From Acidobacteriota bacterium (GTDB lineage Bacteria; Acidobacteriota; Terriglobia; 20CM-2-55-15): a stretch of 64,000 nucleotides of DNA. The stretch spans positions 88,795 through 152,794 of the forward strand of contig JAJEEE010000077.1 in assembly GCA_022821145.1 (NCBI GenBank), written 5' to 3'. A program made the position numbers and the translations under genes. This document shows, one piece after another, positions 15,007 through 23,550 of this stretch. The notes beneath the pieces were generated by a model, which was not told the origin of the DNA, made no database searches, and saw only the letters and a program-made list of their open reading frames with translations. Position 1 is the stretch's first letter, and the number at the start of each line of letters is the position of its first letter.

Positions 15007-17733
15007 ATGCGTGGGTCCAATGTCGAGGCATTTCCCGGGGGACGCCTGATTCCGCGCGCCCTCGCCGTGTTCGTCCTGATCGTCCTGTCCTTTCGCGGCA
15101 TCTCGCTGTACGTCGAGGACCTCTGGTTCACCAGCGTCGGTTTCCGTTCGGTGTACTGGATCCGCATCGCCGTGCAGGCCGGCGCGTTCCTCGTCTTCGC
15201 GGCCGCCACCGCCGTCGCCTTGTTCCTGCTGCTGAGGGCGGTCATTCCGAAGGCGTCGGAGAGCCGGCGCCTGGTGGAGATCGGCGGCGAGACGATCGAG
15301 ATTCCGGGGACGCACGTTCTGAAACGGATTGCCGCGCTCGCGTCGTTGGGCCTCGGACTGATGTTCGGACTCGCCTACAGCGCGGATTGGGCCCGCTATG
15401 CGCTGTTCCTGAACCGGCCCGCGGCGTCGGGGACCGTCGACCCGATCCTGGAACGCGACCTGACGCACTACCTGTTCGTCCTTCCGGTCTACGACGCGGT
15501 CGGCGCCTGGTTGCTGGCGATCAGCATCATCGTCCTGATCGGCGGAATCCTGATGGCGCCCATGGACGCCGCGCAACGGTTCCGGGGCGTTTCGCTCGGC
15601 CTCGCCCTCGTCCTGGCCGCCCTGGCGATCCAGGCCAACCTCGCCCGGTTCCATCGGCTCTACCAGGATCACGAGCTGTTTTCCGGCGTCAATTACGCCG
15701 ACGACAACGCGATCCTTCCCGGGCTCGGCGTATTGACGCTCGCCCTGGCGCTGGGCGCCGTGTGGAGCGCATGGAACGTCCGCGCCTGCCGGATACGGAA
15801 CCTGGCCGTCGCCGCCGGAATGCCCGCGCTGGTCTATATTCTGGTCCTGGTGGCGTATCCGGCGTACGTGACCAACTTCATCGTGCGGCCGAACGAGTTG
15901 GGCAGGGAATCGGAATACATCGCGCACAACATCCGGCATACACGGCTCGCCTTCGGGTTGGACGACGTCGAGGAGATGGACTTCAACCCGGTCGAGACGC
16001 TGGAGGGGTTCGACCGCGCGGCCCATGCCCAGACGCTGGACAACGTCCGGCTCTGGGACTGGCGGGCCCTGCAGGCCACGCTGCAGCAGGTCCAGGAGAT
16101 CCGCGACTACTACGACTTCGCCGACATCGACGTCGACCGCTACGTCATCGACGGCCGCAAGCAATCCATGATGCTGGCCACCCGGGAGCTCAACCTGGAC
16201 CGCGTGCCGATCGCCGAGAACGCCTGGGTCGCCGAACGGCTGATCTACACGCACGGTTACGGCGTGACGATGAATCCGGTCAACCAGTTCACCGACGAAG
16301 GCCTTCCCGAGCTGATCCTCTACGACATGCCGGTGGTGAGCGCGTCCGAGTCCGTGCGCGTCGAGCGCCCCGAGATCTACTTCGGCGAGTTGACCGACTG
16401 GCACGTCTACGTCAACACCAATCGCGAGGAGTTCGACTACCCGGAAGGGCGGGCCGGCGACGCGTACTCGACCTACGAAGGCGAAGGCGGCATCCGGGTC
16501 GGCTCCTTCCTCCGCCGCCTCCTGCTGGCATACGAGACCGGGGAATTGTGGACGCTACCGTTCGCCAACGACGTCACGCCGGACAGCCAACTCCTGATGC
16601 GCCGCAACATCCGGGAGCGGACGCGCATGATCGCGCCGTTCCTGCTCTACGACGACGACGCCTACATGGTGGTCGGCGACGACGGAGCGCTGTACTGGAT
16701 GATGGACGCGTTCACGGTGTCGGACCGTCACCCGTATTCGCGGCCGATCAACGTCGGCGGACGAGGCATCAACTACATCCGGAACAGCGTGAAGGTCGTG
16801 ATCAACGCCTACGACGGCGCGACCACGTTCTACGTGTTCGAACCGGACGATCCCGTGATCCAGGCCTACCGGAACGTCTTTCCGGACCTGTTCGCCGAGG
16901 CCGACTCCATGCCCGCGAACTTGCGGCTCCACACGCGCTACCCGGAGTTGCTGTTCCAGATCCAGGCGTTCACATACGCCACGTATCACGTCGACGACCC
17001 GCAAGTCTTCTACAACCGGGCGGACTTGTGGACCGTCGCCCAACAGAGCCGGTCGCAGGCCGGGGCCGACCAGATCGAGCCCTACTTCGTACTGCTCCGC
17101 TTCCCCGGCGAGGAAGACGTCGAGTTCGTGTCCATTCTGCCGTTCACCCCGGCGAACCGGAACAACCTGATCGGCTGGATGGCCGCCCGCAGCGACGGCG
17201 ACGCCTACGGCCGGTTGCGCGCATACACGTTTCCCGAATCGCGCCTGATCGAAGGACCCTTGCAGATCGAGGCGCGAATCGACCAGGATCCGGAACTCTC
17301 CTCCCAGTTGAGCCTCTGGAACCAGCAGGGCTCGACCGTGCTCCGGGGGAATCTCCTTGTCATCCCGATCGACGACACGCTTCTGTTCGTCTCGCCGATC
17401 TACCTTCAGGCTGAGCGCAGCCCCATGCCCGAGTTGCGGATCGTGGTGCTCGCCACGGAAGACCGGATGAGCTACGGCGCGTCCTTCGAAGAGGCGCTCG
17501 GACAGCTGCTCGACGGTCAGGGGGTCAATCCCTCGCCGGTACCGCTGGGAATCACCGGCGCGGATACCGGATCGGGCGTCGCCGGGCCCGACATCGACGA
17601 CAGGGAAGCCCTCATCGCCCAAGCCGCGCAGGCGCTCGAGGACTACCAGCAACTGACCGCCGAAGGGCGTCTCGCCGAGGCCGGCCGACGGCTCGAGGCG
17701 CTCCGTGACGCCCTGGGCGCTCTCCGCCGTTGA
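15007..17733 (+). CDS. UPF0182 (COG1615) family large membrane protein
   Basis: 908 aa, the usual size for this family. About seven membrane segments lie in the first 300 residues (for example ALAVFVLIVLSFRGISLYV and LGLGLMFGLAYSADWARYALF), followed by a large extracytoplasmic domain of about 600 residues (ETLEGFDRAAHAQTLDNVRLWDW, RELNLDR, GYGVTMNPVNQFTDEG, PEIYFGE). The C-terminal 60 residues form an acidic, Ala/Glu-rich helix (EALIAQAAQALEDYQQL). The family is widespread in Actinobacteria, Cyanobacteria and Acidobacteria; function unknown. ATG 15007 fits the membrane-protein N-terminus. Confidence 0.88.
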   Translation: MRGSNVEAFPGGRLIPRALAVFVLIVLSFRGISLYVEDLWFTSVGFRSVYWIRIAVQAGAFLVFAAATAVALFLLLRAVIPKASESRRLVEIGGETIEIPGTHVLKRIAALASLGLGLMFGLAYSADWARYALFLNRPAASGTVDPILERDLTHYLFVLPVYDAVGAWLLAISIIVLIGGILMAPMDAAQRFRGVSLGLALVLAALAIQANLARFHRLYQDHELFSGVNYADDNAILPGLGVLTLALALGAVWSAWNVRACRIRNLAVAAGMPALVYILVLVAYPAYVTNFIVRPNELGRESEYIAHNIRHTRLAFGLDDVEEMDFNPVETLEGFDRAAHAQTLDNVRLWDWRALQATLQQVQEIRDYYDFADIDVDRYVIDGRKQSMMLATRELNLDRVPIAENAWVAERLIYTHGYGVTMNPVNQFTDEGLPELILYDMPVVSASESVRVERPEIYFGELTDWHVYVNTNREEFDYPEGRAGDAYSTYEGEGGIRVGSFLRRLLLAYETGELWTLPFANDVTPDSQLLMRRNIRERTRMIAPFLLYDDDAYMVVGDDGALYWMMDAFTVSDRHPYSRPINVGGRGINYIRNSVKVVINAYDGATTFYVFEPDDPVIQAYRNVFPDLFAEADSMPANLRLHTRYPELLFQIQAFTYATYHVDDPQVFYNRADLWTVAQQSRSQAGADQIEPYFVLLRFPGEEDVEFVSILPFTPANRNNLIGWMAARSDGDAYGRLRAYTFPESRLIEGPLQIEARIDQDPELSSQLSLWNQQGSTVLRGNLLVIPIDDTLLFVSPIYLQAERSPMPELRIVVLATEDRMSYGASFEEALGQLLDGQGVNPSPVPLGITGADTGSGVAGPDIDDREALIAQAAQALEDYQQLTAEGRLAEAGRRLEALRDALGALRR

Positions 17734-18251
17734 CCCGATCGAGGATCGCCGATCCAGGCCCGATCCACAGCGGATTCCGGCGCCCATCCGTTGCAGGACG
17801 CCCATTCGATGGCTGTTGGCGACGCGTGTACCGCACCGAGCCCGGTCCACTAGGGAGTTGAACAAGCGATAGTCGCAGAAAGCGCACTCGGCAAGGCTTT
17901 CAAGCCCGGGTGACGCGGGAATACGCATGGTAACAGGCTTGTAAAAGACGCGAGTTTTCAACAAGCCTCATTCGCGTTGGACCGCTGCAACATGCTGCCA
18001 GTCATCGTGTTAATCCGCTTAACCCTTGAAAAATAGACATTTCCACAGCTTTTTCCACAGCGCCTGCCCCACCGCGTTTGCGGGTCCGCCCGAGGGAAGG
18101 GCTCCGTCGGCGCGTCAACGGCGCGACGGGACGCGCCAACGGCCTCGGGCGTGCTATTAGTCGACATAATAATCATTATGCGACGTTAGATCCGCGGCCG
18201 CGCCGCCACCCCGTCCTTGAACCGGACCTCCGGCCGCGCCATAATCGCCCT
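17734..18251. other. Gene-free 0.5-kb stretch between the UPF0182 gene and moaA
   Basis: No convincing coding sequence on either strand. Seen here: a hairpin with arms AGGCTTGT (17935-17942) and ACAAGCCT (17961-17968), extended inside by AAAA/TTTT; a GTTAA-tccgc-TTAAC inverted repeat (18010-18024 region); two DnaA-box-like 9-mers (18039-18047, 18051-18059); and a Fur-box-like palindrome just upstream of moaA. The stretch is noticeably richer in A/T from about 17935 to 18060 than its surroundings. It may be a regulatory region plus decayed sequence. Confidence 0.6.
18167..18181 (+). promoter_or_regulatory. Fur-box-like palindrome upstream of moaA
   Basis: Read on the minus strand it is GCATAATGATTATTA, matching 12 of 15 positions of the 7-1-7 Fur consensus TGATAATGATTATCA. 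It is an isolated AT-rich palindrome (CATAAT-aatc-ATTATG) in GC-rich sequence, about 70 nt before moaA. A Fur-family regulator is encoded in the window at 49923-50885. Binding is not shown. Confidence 0.4.
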
Positions 18252-19262
18252 GTGACCGTCACCGACACGTTTCGCCGTCCGCTGAAGGACCTCCGTATCT
18301 CCGTCACGGACCGCTGCAACTATCGCTGCAACTACTGCATGCCGTTCGACGAATACGTCTGGATCGAAAAGGATGCGATCCTGACCTTCGAGGAGATCGT
18401 GCGCGTCGCATCGGTCGTCGCCGACCTGGGCGTCGAAAAGATACGGATCACCGGAGGCGAACCGTTGGTCCGCCGCGACCTCGAGGCCCTCGTGCAGTCC
18501 CTCGCGGCCATCGAGAAGATACGCGACCTGTCATTGACCACCAACGCGTCGCTTCTGGCCGGAAAGGCGCGCGCTCTTCGCGCGGCGGGTCTGGACCGGA
18601 TCAACGTCAGCCTGGACACGCTCCGGAAGGACCGGTTTCTGAAACTGACGCGTCGCGGTGACCTCGACCAGGTCCTGGCGGGCGTCGAGGCCGCGCGCGT
18701 TGCGGGCTTCGTTCCGATCAAGCTCAACACGGTCGTGATCCGGGACGTGAACGACGACGAGATCCTGGATCTGGTCGACTACTGCCGGGAGCACGGGTTC
18801 GAACAGCGGTTCATCGAGTACATGGACGTGGGCAACGCCAACAACTGGTCGATGGAGCGGACGGTTCCCAAGCAGCGGATCCTGGAGACCATCGACGCCC
18901 GGTATCCCGTCGAGCCGGTGGGACGTCCGGACGGCCGGGCGCCCGCCGAGCGGTATCGTTTCAAGGATGGAAGCGGGTTCGTCGGCATCGTCGGATCGGT
19001 GACCGAGCCGTTCTGCGGAAGCTGCAGCCGCGGCCGCATGACGGCCGACGGACGTCTGGTGACCTGTCTCTTTTCGGAGTCCGGATTCGACCTGCGGCCG
19101 CTGATACGCGGCGGGGCTTCCAACGAGCGGCTGGCCGAAACGATAGCGCGCATCTGGGCCGGACGGACCGACCGGTACTCGGAGACGCGCTGGGAGGCCA
19201 TCGCATCGGGCCGTCCGATGCCCGCCGGCAGGAAGATCGAAATGATCACCTTGGGCGGCTAG
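18252..19262 (+). CDS. moaA: MoaA, GTP 3',8-cyclase (molybdenum cofactor synthesis)
   Basis: 336 aa from GTG 18252. A radical SAM enzyme making 3',8-cH2GTP from GTP, the first step of molybdopterin synthesis. The N-terminal [4Fe-4S] motif is Cys22-x3-Cys26-x2-Cys29 (CNYRCNYCMP), with ITGGEPLVRRD for SAM binding. The C-terminal cluster motif is CGSCSRGRMTADGRLVTC, and the protein ends in the MoaA-specific Gly-Gly tail. CATAAT ends 6 nt before the GTG and no ribosome site exists, so the mRNA may be leaderless. The other Moco gene here is mobA at the right edge. Confidence 0.96.
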   Translation: MTVTDTFRRPLKDLRISVTDRCNYRCNYCMPFDEYVWIEKDAILTFEEIVRVASVVADLGVEKIRITGGEPLVRRDLEALVQSLAAIEKIRDLSLTTNASLLAGKARALRAAGLDRINVSLDTLRKDRFLKLTRRGDLDQVLAGVEAARVAGFVPIKLNTVVIRDVNDDEILDLVDYCREHGFEQRFIEYMDVGNANNWSMERTVPKQRILETIDARYPVEPVGRPDGRAPAERYRFKDGSGFVGIVGSVTEPFCGSCSRGRMTADGRLVTCLFSESGFDLRPLIRGGASNERLAETIARIWAGRTDRYSETRWEAIASGRPMPAGRKIEMITLGG

Positions 19263-19292
19263 CCGGATTCGGAATGCGGTCCCGGTAAACTG

Positions 19293-19324
19293 AAAAGAGG
19301 CCCGAAGATTGGACAACGGGCCTC
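19293..19324 (-). terminator. Intrinsic terminator of the histone-like gene
   Basis: An 8-bp perfect stem GAGGCCCG/CGGGCCTC (19297-19304 with 19317-19324) and a 12-nt loop. Read on the minus strand it is followed by TTTT. It lies between the convergent moaA and histone-like genes and may also stop moaA transcripts. Confidence 0.75.
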
Positions 19325-19375
19325 CCCAACCCACGCGGCCGGGTCAACGCGGCCCGGCCGTTCGGTCAGGACGAC

Positions 19376-19549
19376 CTATTTTTTCTTCGCGGTCTTCTTC
19401 GCCGCCTTCTTGGCGGTCTTCTTCGCCGCCTTCTTGGTAGCCTTCTTGGCCGTCTTCTTGGCGGCCTTCTTGGTAGCCTTCTTGGCGGTCTTCTTCGCCG
19501 CCTTCTTGGCAGCCTTCTTCTTGGCAGGGGCTTTCTTCTTCGTAGCCAT
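19376..19549 (-). CDS. Lysine/alanine-rich histone H1-like protein
   Basis: 57 aa, nearly all Lys, Ala and Thr in a repeating AAKKxAKK pattern, like the C-terminal tail of eukaryotic H1, Chlamydia Hc1/Hc2 and Pseudomonas AlgP. Such proteins bind DNA without sequence preference. ATG 19549 follows AAGGAG by 9 nt, one of the clearest ribosome sites in the window. The DNA itself is a short-period repeat (CTTCTTGGCGGC-like units, 19380-19540), prone to length change. It has its own terminator. Confidence 0.8.
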   Translation of the reverse strand: MATKKKAPAKKKAAKKAAKKTAKKATKKAAKKTAKKATKKAAKKTAKKAAKKTAKKK

Positions 19550-19791
19550 TACGAGTTTCTCCTTGTTTCTCTCTAGTTCTGCTTCCCTCCACGAACGCGC
19601 ATCCGAAAAACCGAAGATACGCGCGCGTGTCGTAGAATCGCCGCCGCGTTTCCGGTCCGAAAGGGTCGACCGAACACGGAACGACATCGTCATTCTTTTC
19701 TGCAAGGAACCCAGATCAGGTCCATTCGTCGTGCGTCGCGACAGGATTATTCGATGCGGCGGCGCCCATATACAATTCCACGCCGTCCTGG

Positions 19792-19797
19792 TACGGT
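19792..19797 (+). promoter_or_regulatory. -10-like hexamer of the 19804 lipoprotein gene
   Basis: TACGGT (TANNNT) ends 6 nt before the ATG. A better -10 sequence, TACAAT, lies at 19771-19776 and would give a leader of about 20 nt, so the choice is open. Confidence 0.25.
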
Positions 19798-19803
19798 TCG
19801 CAA

Positions 19804-20307
19804 ATGACTCGCGACACGGCGCCGGTTCGAAAGTTCCTCGCCCTGTGCCTGATCTTTCCCGGGTGCTCCGGACTCGACACGCTCACCGGACCCGTGCTGG
19901 ACGATGCCGAGCGGCGATGGGCCGCGCACCGGCCCGGCTCCTATCGCATGGTCCTCGAGATCGGCGGCCAACGCGTGGAGAGCGGCCGCTACGAGGTCTT
20001 CGTGTTCCAGGGCGCCGTACGCCGCATGACGTTCGACGGCATCGAAGTCGCTCCGGACCGGAGCGACGACTATTCGATCCACGGCCTGTTCCGGACCCTG
20101 CGCCAGGAACTGGCGCTATCGGAAGATCCCCGTCAGCTCGGGGCGCCGGCCGGCTACGCCGCCTATCTCATGGCGCGTTTCCATCCCGAAACCGGCCGGC
20201 TGGAACATTACAGGAGGACCGTGGGGGGCGCGTCCAACAACGTCGACATCGAGGTCGTGGAATTCGAGGCGGACGACGGCGCAACCTCGCCGGGCGCGAC
20301 ACGGTGA
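19804..20307 (+). CDS. Small lipoprotein, DUF6174-like
   Basis: 167 aa. Signal peptide with a lipobox ending at Cys21 (LCLIFPGC). The mature part shows the pattern W-x2-x2-PGSYRMVLEIGG, RYEVFVFQGAVRRMTFDG, SIHGLFRTLRQEL and a late HPETGRLEHYRR, resembling DUF6174-type proteins. Function unknown; probably anchored in the envelope. Its stop abuts the stop of the convergent cupin gene (TGATCA at 20305-20310). Confidence 0.6.
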   Translation: MTRDTAPVRKFLALCLIFPGCSGLDTLTGPVLDDAERRWAAHRPGSYRMVLEIGGQRVESGRYEVFVFQGAVRRMTFDGIEVAPDRSDDYSIHGLFRTLRQELALSEDPRQLGAPAGYAAYLMARFHPETGRLEHYRRTVGGASNNVDIEVVEFEADDGATSPGATR

Positions 20308-20664
20308 TCAAGCGCGGCCGAAATCGTCGTCCAGTCGCACGATATCGTCCTCTCCAAGGTAGCTTCCGCGCTGAACTTCGATCACGATCAGACGCTCGCC
20401 GCCCCGGTTCTCGAGGCGGTGCGCCGCGCCCACCGGAACATCGATGCTCTGACCGGGACCCAGGTCGATCTCGCGGCCGTCGAGCGTCACGTGCGCCTCG
20501 CCGCGAACGACCGTCCAATGCTCGGCGCGCGACGCATGCTTCTGGTAGCTCAGCCTGCGTTCGGGCGCGACCTCGATCCGCTTGACCTTGTAGCCGGCCG
20601 CATCGTCGAGAACCGTGAAGCGACCCCAGGGTCGCACGTCGGTGGATCCGATTTCGGTATTCAT
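20308..20664 (-). CDS. Cupin, mannose-6-phosphate isomerase type II-like
   Basis: 118 aa, a single beta-barrel. Motifs: RPWGRFTVLDDAAGYKVKRIEV, the cupin metal motif in YQKHASRAEHWTVVRGEAHV, and PVGAAHRLENRG. This is the isomerase half of AlgA/ManC-type enzymes as a stand-alone protein. It probably interconverts mannose-6-phosphate and fructose-6-phosphate or a related sugar phosphate; without the pyrophosphorylase half the substrate is uncertain. GGGAG upstream of the ATG serves as ribosome site. Confidence 0.8.
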   Translation of the reverse strand: MNTEIGSTDVRPWGRFTVLDDAAGYKVKRIEVAPERRLSYQKHASRAEHWTVVRGEAHVTLDGREIDLGPGQSIDVPVGAAHRLENRGGERLIVIEVQRGSYLGEDDIVRLDDDFGRA

Positions 20665-20761
20665 CCCGTCTCCCTGCCGGCGCCGGCGACGACCGCGGCG
20701 CCGACGTCATCATACCGCGCGAGGCGCGCGGTCGGCGGTGCGCCGCGGCCCCGCCGGCTGC

Positions 20762-20767
20762 TATGCT
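20762..20767 (+). promoter_or_regulatory. -10-like hexamer of the OPT transporter gene
   Basis: TATGCT (TANNNT) ends 7 nt before ATG 20775. No ribosome site is seen. Confidence 0.35.
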
Positions 20768-20774
20768 ATGCCGC

Positions 20775-22691
20775 ATGAACGGCGCCAACGCTGGAAAACC
20801 CTATGTCTCCCCGTCGACGAACCTCGCCGAAATCACCGTCAAGTCGTTGCTGCTGGGCGCGCTGCTGGCGGTCATTCTGGGCGCGGCCAACATGTACCTC
20901 GGGTTGTTCGCCGGAATGACCGTCTCGGCGTCCGTGCCGGCGGCCGTCATCTCGATGGCGATACTCCGCGCGTTCCGAACGTCGAACATACTCGAGAACA
21001 ACATCGTGCAAACGGCGGCCTCGGCCGGCGAAAGCGTGGCGGCCGGCGTGATCTTCACGATTCCAGCCCTGGTGATCCTGGGTGTGTGGACCGAGTTCGA
21101 CTACCTGGAAACGACCATGATCGCAGGGTTCGGCGGCATTCTCGGCGTGCTGTTCTCGATTCCGCTGCGTCGCGCGCTGATCGTGGAGAAGCCGCTGACG
21201 TTCCCGGAAGGCGTCGCGACCGCCGAAGTCCTGAAGGTCGGCGAATCCGGCGGGACCGGCATCCGGCACATCGCGACCGCCGGCGCGGTCAGCGCCACCT
21301 TCAAGTTCGGCGAGCTGGGGCTGCGCCTCTGGGGCGGCGTCGTGGAGCAGGCCGCCTACGCCGGCAACACGATCCTCTACTTCGGGAGCAACCTCTCGCC
21401 GGCCCTGGTGGCCGTCGGGTATATCGTCGGGCTCAACATCGCGGTTCTGGTCTTCATCGGCGGCGCCATCAACTGGCTGGTCGCGATTCCGATCGTCGCG
21501 GCCGTCCAGGGCGTCGACCCGGCCGTTCCGGCCGTCGACGCGGCGGGGTCGATCTGGTCCACCCAGACCCGCTACATCGGAGTCGGCGCCATGGTGATCG
21601 GCGGCCTGTGGGCCCTGGTCCGCATACGCGCGAACCTGATCGCGGGCATACGGTCCGGCGCCGCGGCGTATCGCAGGTCGCGCGACGCCGGAACCGTTCG
21701 CGTTCGGACCGACCGCGACGTGCCGATGCAGTGGATCGGCGCTCTGATGGTCGTTTCGCTGCTTCCCCTGTACCTCATCTTCCAGCACATCACCGGCCGC
21801 CCGTTGGTGTCCGCGTTCATGGCGGTCGTCATGCTCGCGGCCGGTTTCCTGTTTTCCGCCGTCGCGGCGTACATGGCGGGCCTGGTCGGGTCGTCGAACA
21901 ATCCCGTTTCGGGCGTGACGATCGCGACCATCCTCGCCTCGGCCCTGCTCCTGCTGCTGCTGTTGGGCGCGGACGATCCCCTCGGCCCGGCCTCCGCGAT
22001 TCTGATCGGAGCGGTCGTCTGCTCGGCCGCCGCCCTGTCGGGCGACAACCTGCAGGACCTGAAGGCCGGCTACATCGTCGGCGCCACGCCGTTCAAGCAG
22101 CAGATCATGCAATGCGTGGGCGTCGTGGCCGCGGCCGCGGTGGCCGCGCCGACGTTGACGCTCCTGCTGAACGCGTACGGGATCGGGGTCCCGACCGAGA
22201 CGCATCCGGAACCGCTCGCGGCGCCGCAGGCCACGTTGATGGCGTCGGTGGCGCGCGGCGTCTTCATGGGCGGACTCCCGATGGTCATGGTGCTCATCGG
22301 AATGCTGATCGCCGTGGCCGTCATCGTTCTGGACCTCTACCTGGAACGCACCGGCCGCCGGTTCCGAACGCCCGTCCTGGCGCTGGCCGTGGGCATCTAC
22401 CTGCCGTTCGAATTGTCCGTGCCGATCGCGATCGGCGGGTTGCTGGCGTACGCGGCCTCCCGGATCCGCCCCGCCGGGGCCGGGGACCGCGGCGTGCTAT
22501 TCGCGGCCGGCCTGATCACTGGAGAAGCCCTGGTGGGCATCGGGATGGCCGTGCCGATCGTCATCTACGGCCAACCCGACATTCTGGCGTTCTGGGGGGT
22601 GCACGAAGGCAACGCGCCCGGGATCGCGCTTCTGGCCGCCGTCGTGTTCCTGCTCTATCGTTCGGCCACGTCGCGGCGCGCGAGCGGCTGA
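20775..22691 (+). CDS. OPT family oligopeptide transporter
   Basis: 638 aa, highly hydrophobic with about 14-16 membrane segments. Family marks: NMYLGLFAGMTVSASVPAAVISMAILRAF near the N-terminus, ENNIVQTAASAGESVAAGVIFTIPAL, FPEGVATAEVLK, and GLVGSSNNPVSGVTI in the second half. Bacterial OPT members import oligopeptides or metal-chelator complexes; the substrate is not readable from sequence. ATG 20775 is chosen over two upstream in-frame positions because it sits 7 nt after TATGCT. It stands alone, upstream of the convergent dap operon. Confidence 0.92.
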   Translation: MNGANAGKPYVSPSTNLAEITVKSLLLGALLAVILGAANMYLGLFAGMTVSASVPAAVISMAILRAFRTSNILENNIVQTAASAGESVAAGVIFTIPALVILGVWTEFDYLETTMIAGFGGILGVLFSIPLRRALIVEKPLTFPEGVATAEVLKVGESGGTGIRHIATAGAVSATFKFGELGLRLWGGVVEQAAYAGNTILYFGSNLSPALVAVGYIVGLNIAVLVFIGGAINWLVAIPIVAAVQGVDPAVPAVDAAGSIWSTQTRYIGVGAMVIGGLWALVRIRANLIAGIRSGAAAYRRSRDAGTVRVRTDRDVPMQWIGALMVVSLLPLYLIFQHITGRPLVSAFMAVVMLAAGFLFSAVAAYMAGLVGSSNNPVSGVTIATILASALLLLLLLGADDPLGPASAILIGAVVCSAAALSGDNLQDLKAGYIVGATPFKQQIMQCVGVVAAAAVAAPTLTLLLNAYGIGVPTETHPEPLAAPQATLMASVARGVFMGGLPMVMVLIGMLIAVAVIVLDLYLERTGRRFRTPVLALAVGIYLPFELSVPIAIGGLLAYAASRIRPAGAGDRGVLFAAGLITGEALVGIGMAVPIVIYGQPDILAFWGVHEGNAPGIALLAAVVFLLYRSATSRRASG

Positions 22692-22703
22692 GGCCGCCGG
22701 ACC

Positions 22704-23531
22704 TCAGCGCAGCGCGTCTTCGAGGGACGTGGCCGCGTCGGTTCGCGCGTCCCGGTACTTGACGATCACGGGCGCGTAGAGCGCCACGCCCTCATCGGCC
22801 GCGAAACGGCCGGTCGCCGGGCGCGTGCCCGGGACGACGACCGCGCCGGCCGGGATTCGGAGAGGCGCGCCCGCCGTCCTGCGGTACGCCTGCGCGCGCA
22901 CGAGGTCGTAGACCGTCACCGCGCCGGTCAACAGGACGCCCGGCGCCAGGACCGCGCCTTCCCCGACGATCACGCCTTCGTAGACGCCGCAGTTGCCGCC
23001 CACGAACACGTCGTCCTCGACCACCACGGGCACGGCGCCCGGGGGCTCGAGCACGCCGCCGATCTGGGCCGCGGCCGAGACATGGACGCGCTTGCCGATC
23101 TGCGCGCACGATCCCACCAGCGCATGGGAATCCACCATGGTGTGGTCATCCACCCACGCGCCGATGTTGATGAACATCGGCGGCATGCAGATGACGCCCG
23201 CGCCGATGTATACGCCGTCGCGAATGCTCGAACCGCCCGGGACGACGCGCGGCCCGTCGCCGACGCGCCGCAGCGGCAGGGTGTCCTTGTCACGGTAACG
23301 GAACTCGCCGGCGAGCTCGCGTTCCCGGTTGTCGCCGATGCGGAACGCCAGGAGGATTCCCTGCTTGACCCACGCATTGGCGCGCCAGACCCCGTCGACC
23401 TTCTCGGCCGCCCGAAAATCCCCGCGGTTGAGGCCGGCCCGAAACCTCTCGACGACGGCCATACCCTCGACACGCGCCGTCCGAGGCGGGAGATCCAGGA
23501 GCCGCTCGATGTCTTGGCGGATCTCCGTCAT
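22704..23531 (-). CDS. dapD: DapD, 2,3,4,5-tetrahydropyridine-2,6-dicarboxylate N-succinyltransferase
   Basis: 275 aa. Left-handed beta-helix acyltransferase with hexapeptide repeats from about residue 105 (SSIRDGVYIGAGVICMPPMFINIGAWVDDHTMVDSHALVGSCAQIGKRVHVSAAAQIGGVLEP). It commits the pathway to the succinylase branch of diaminopimelate/lysine synthesis, matching the DapE homologue four genes earlier in the operon. It is last in dapE-dapB-dapA-dapD. AAGAGG just before the ATG may serve as ribosome site. Confidence 0.95.
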   Translation of the reverse strand: MTEIRQDIERLLDLPPRTARVEGMAVVERFRAGLNRGDFRAAEKVDGVWRANAWVKQGILLAFRIGDNRERELAGEFRYRDKDTLPLRRVGDGPRVVPGGSSIRDGVYIGAGVICMPPMFINIGAWVDDHTMVDSHALVGSCAQIGKRVHVSAAAQIGGVLEPPGAVPVVVEDDVFVGGNCGVYEGVIVGEGAVLAPGVLLTGAVTVYDLVRAQAYRRTAGAPLRIPAGAVVVPGTRPATGRFAADEGVALYAPVIVKYRDARTDAATSLEDALR

Positions 23532-23550
23532 CCTCTTATATCCATTTGAA

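Noticed and set aside
17734-18251. Chromosome origin in the gene-free stretch
   Set aside because: Only two to three DnaA-box-like sites, and no dnaA, dnaN or gidA genes nearby.
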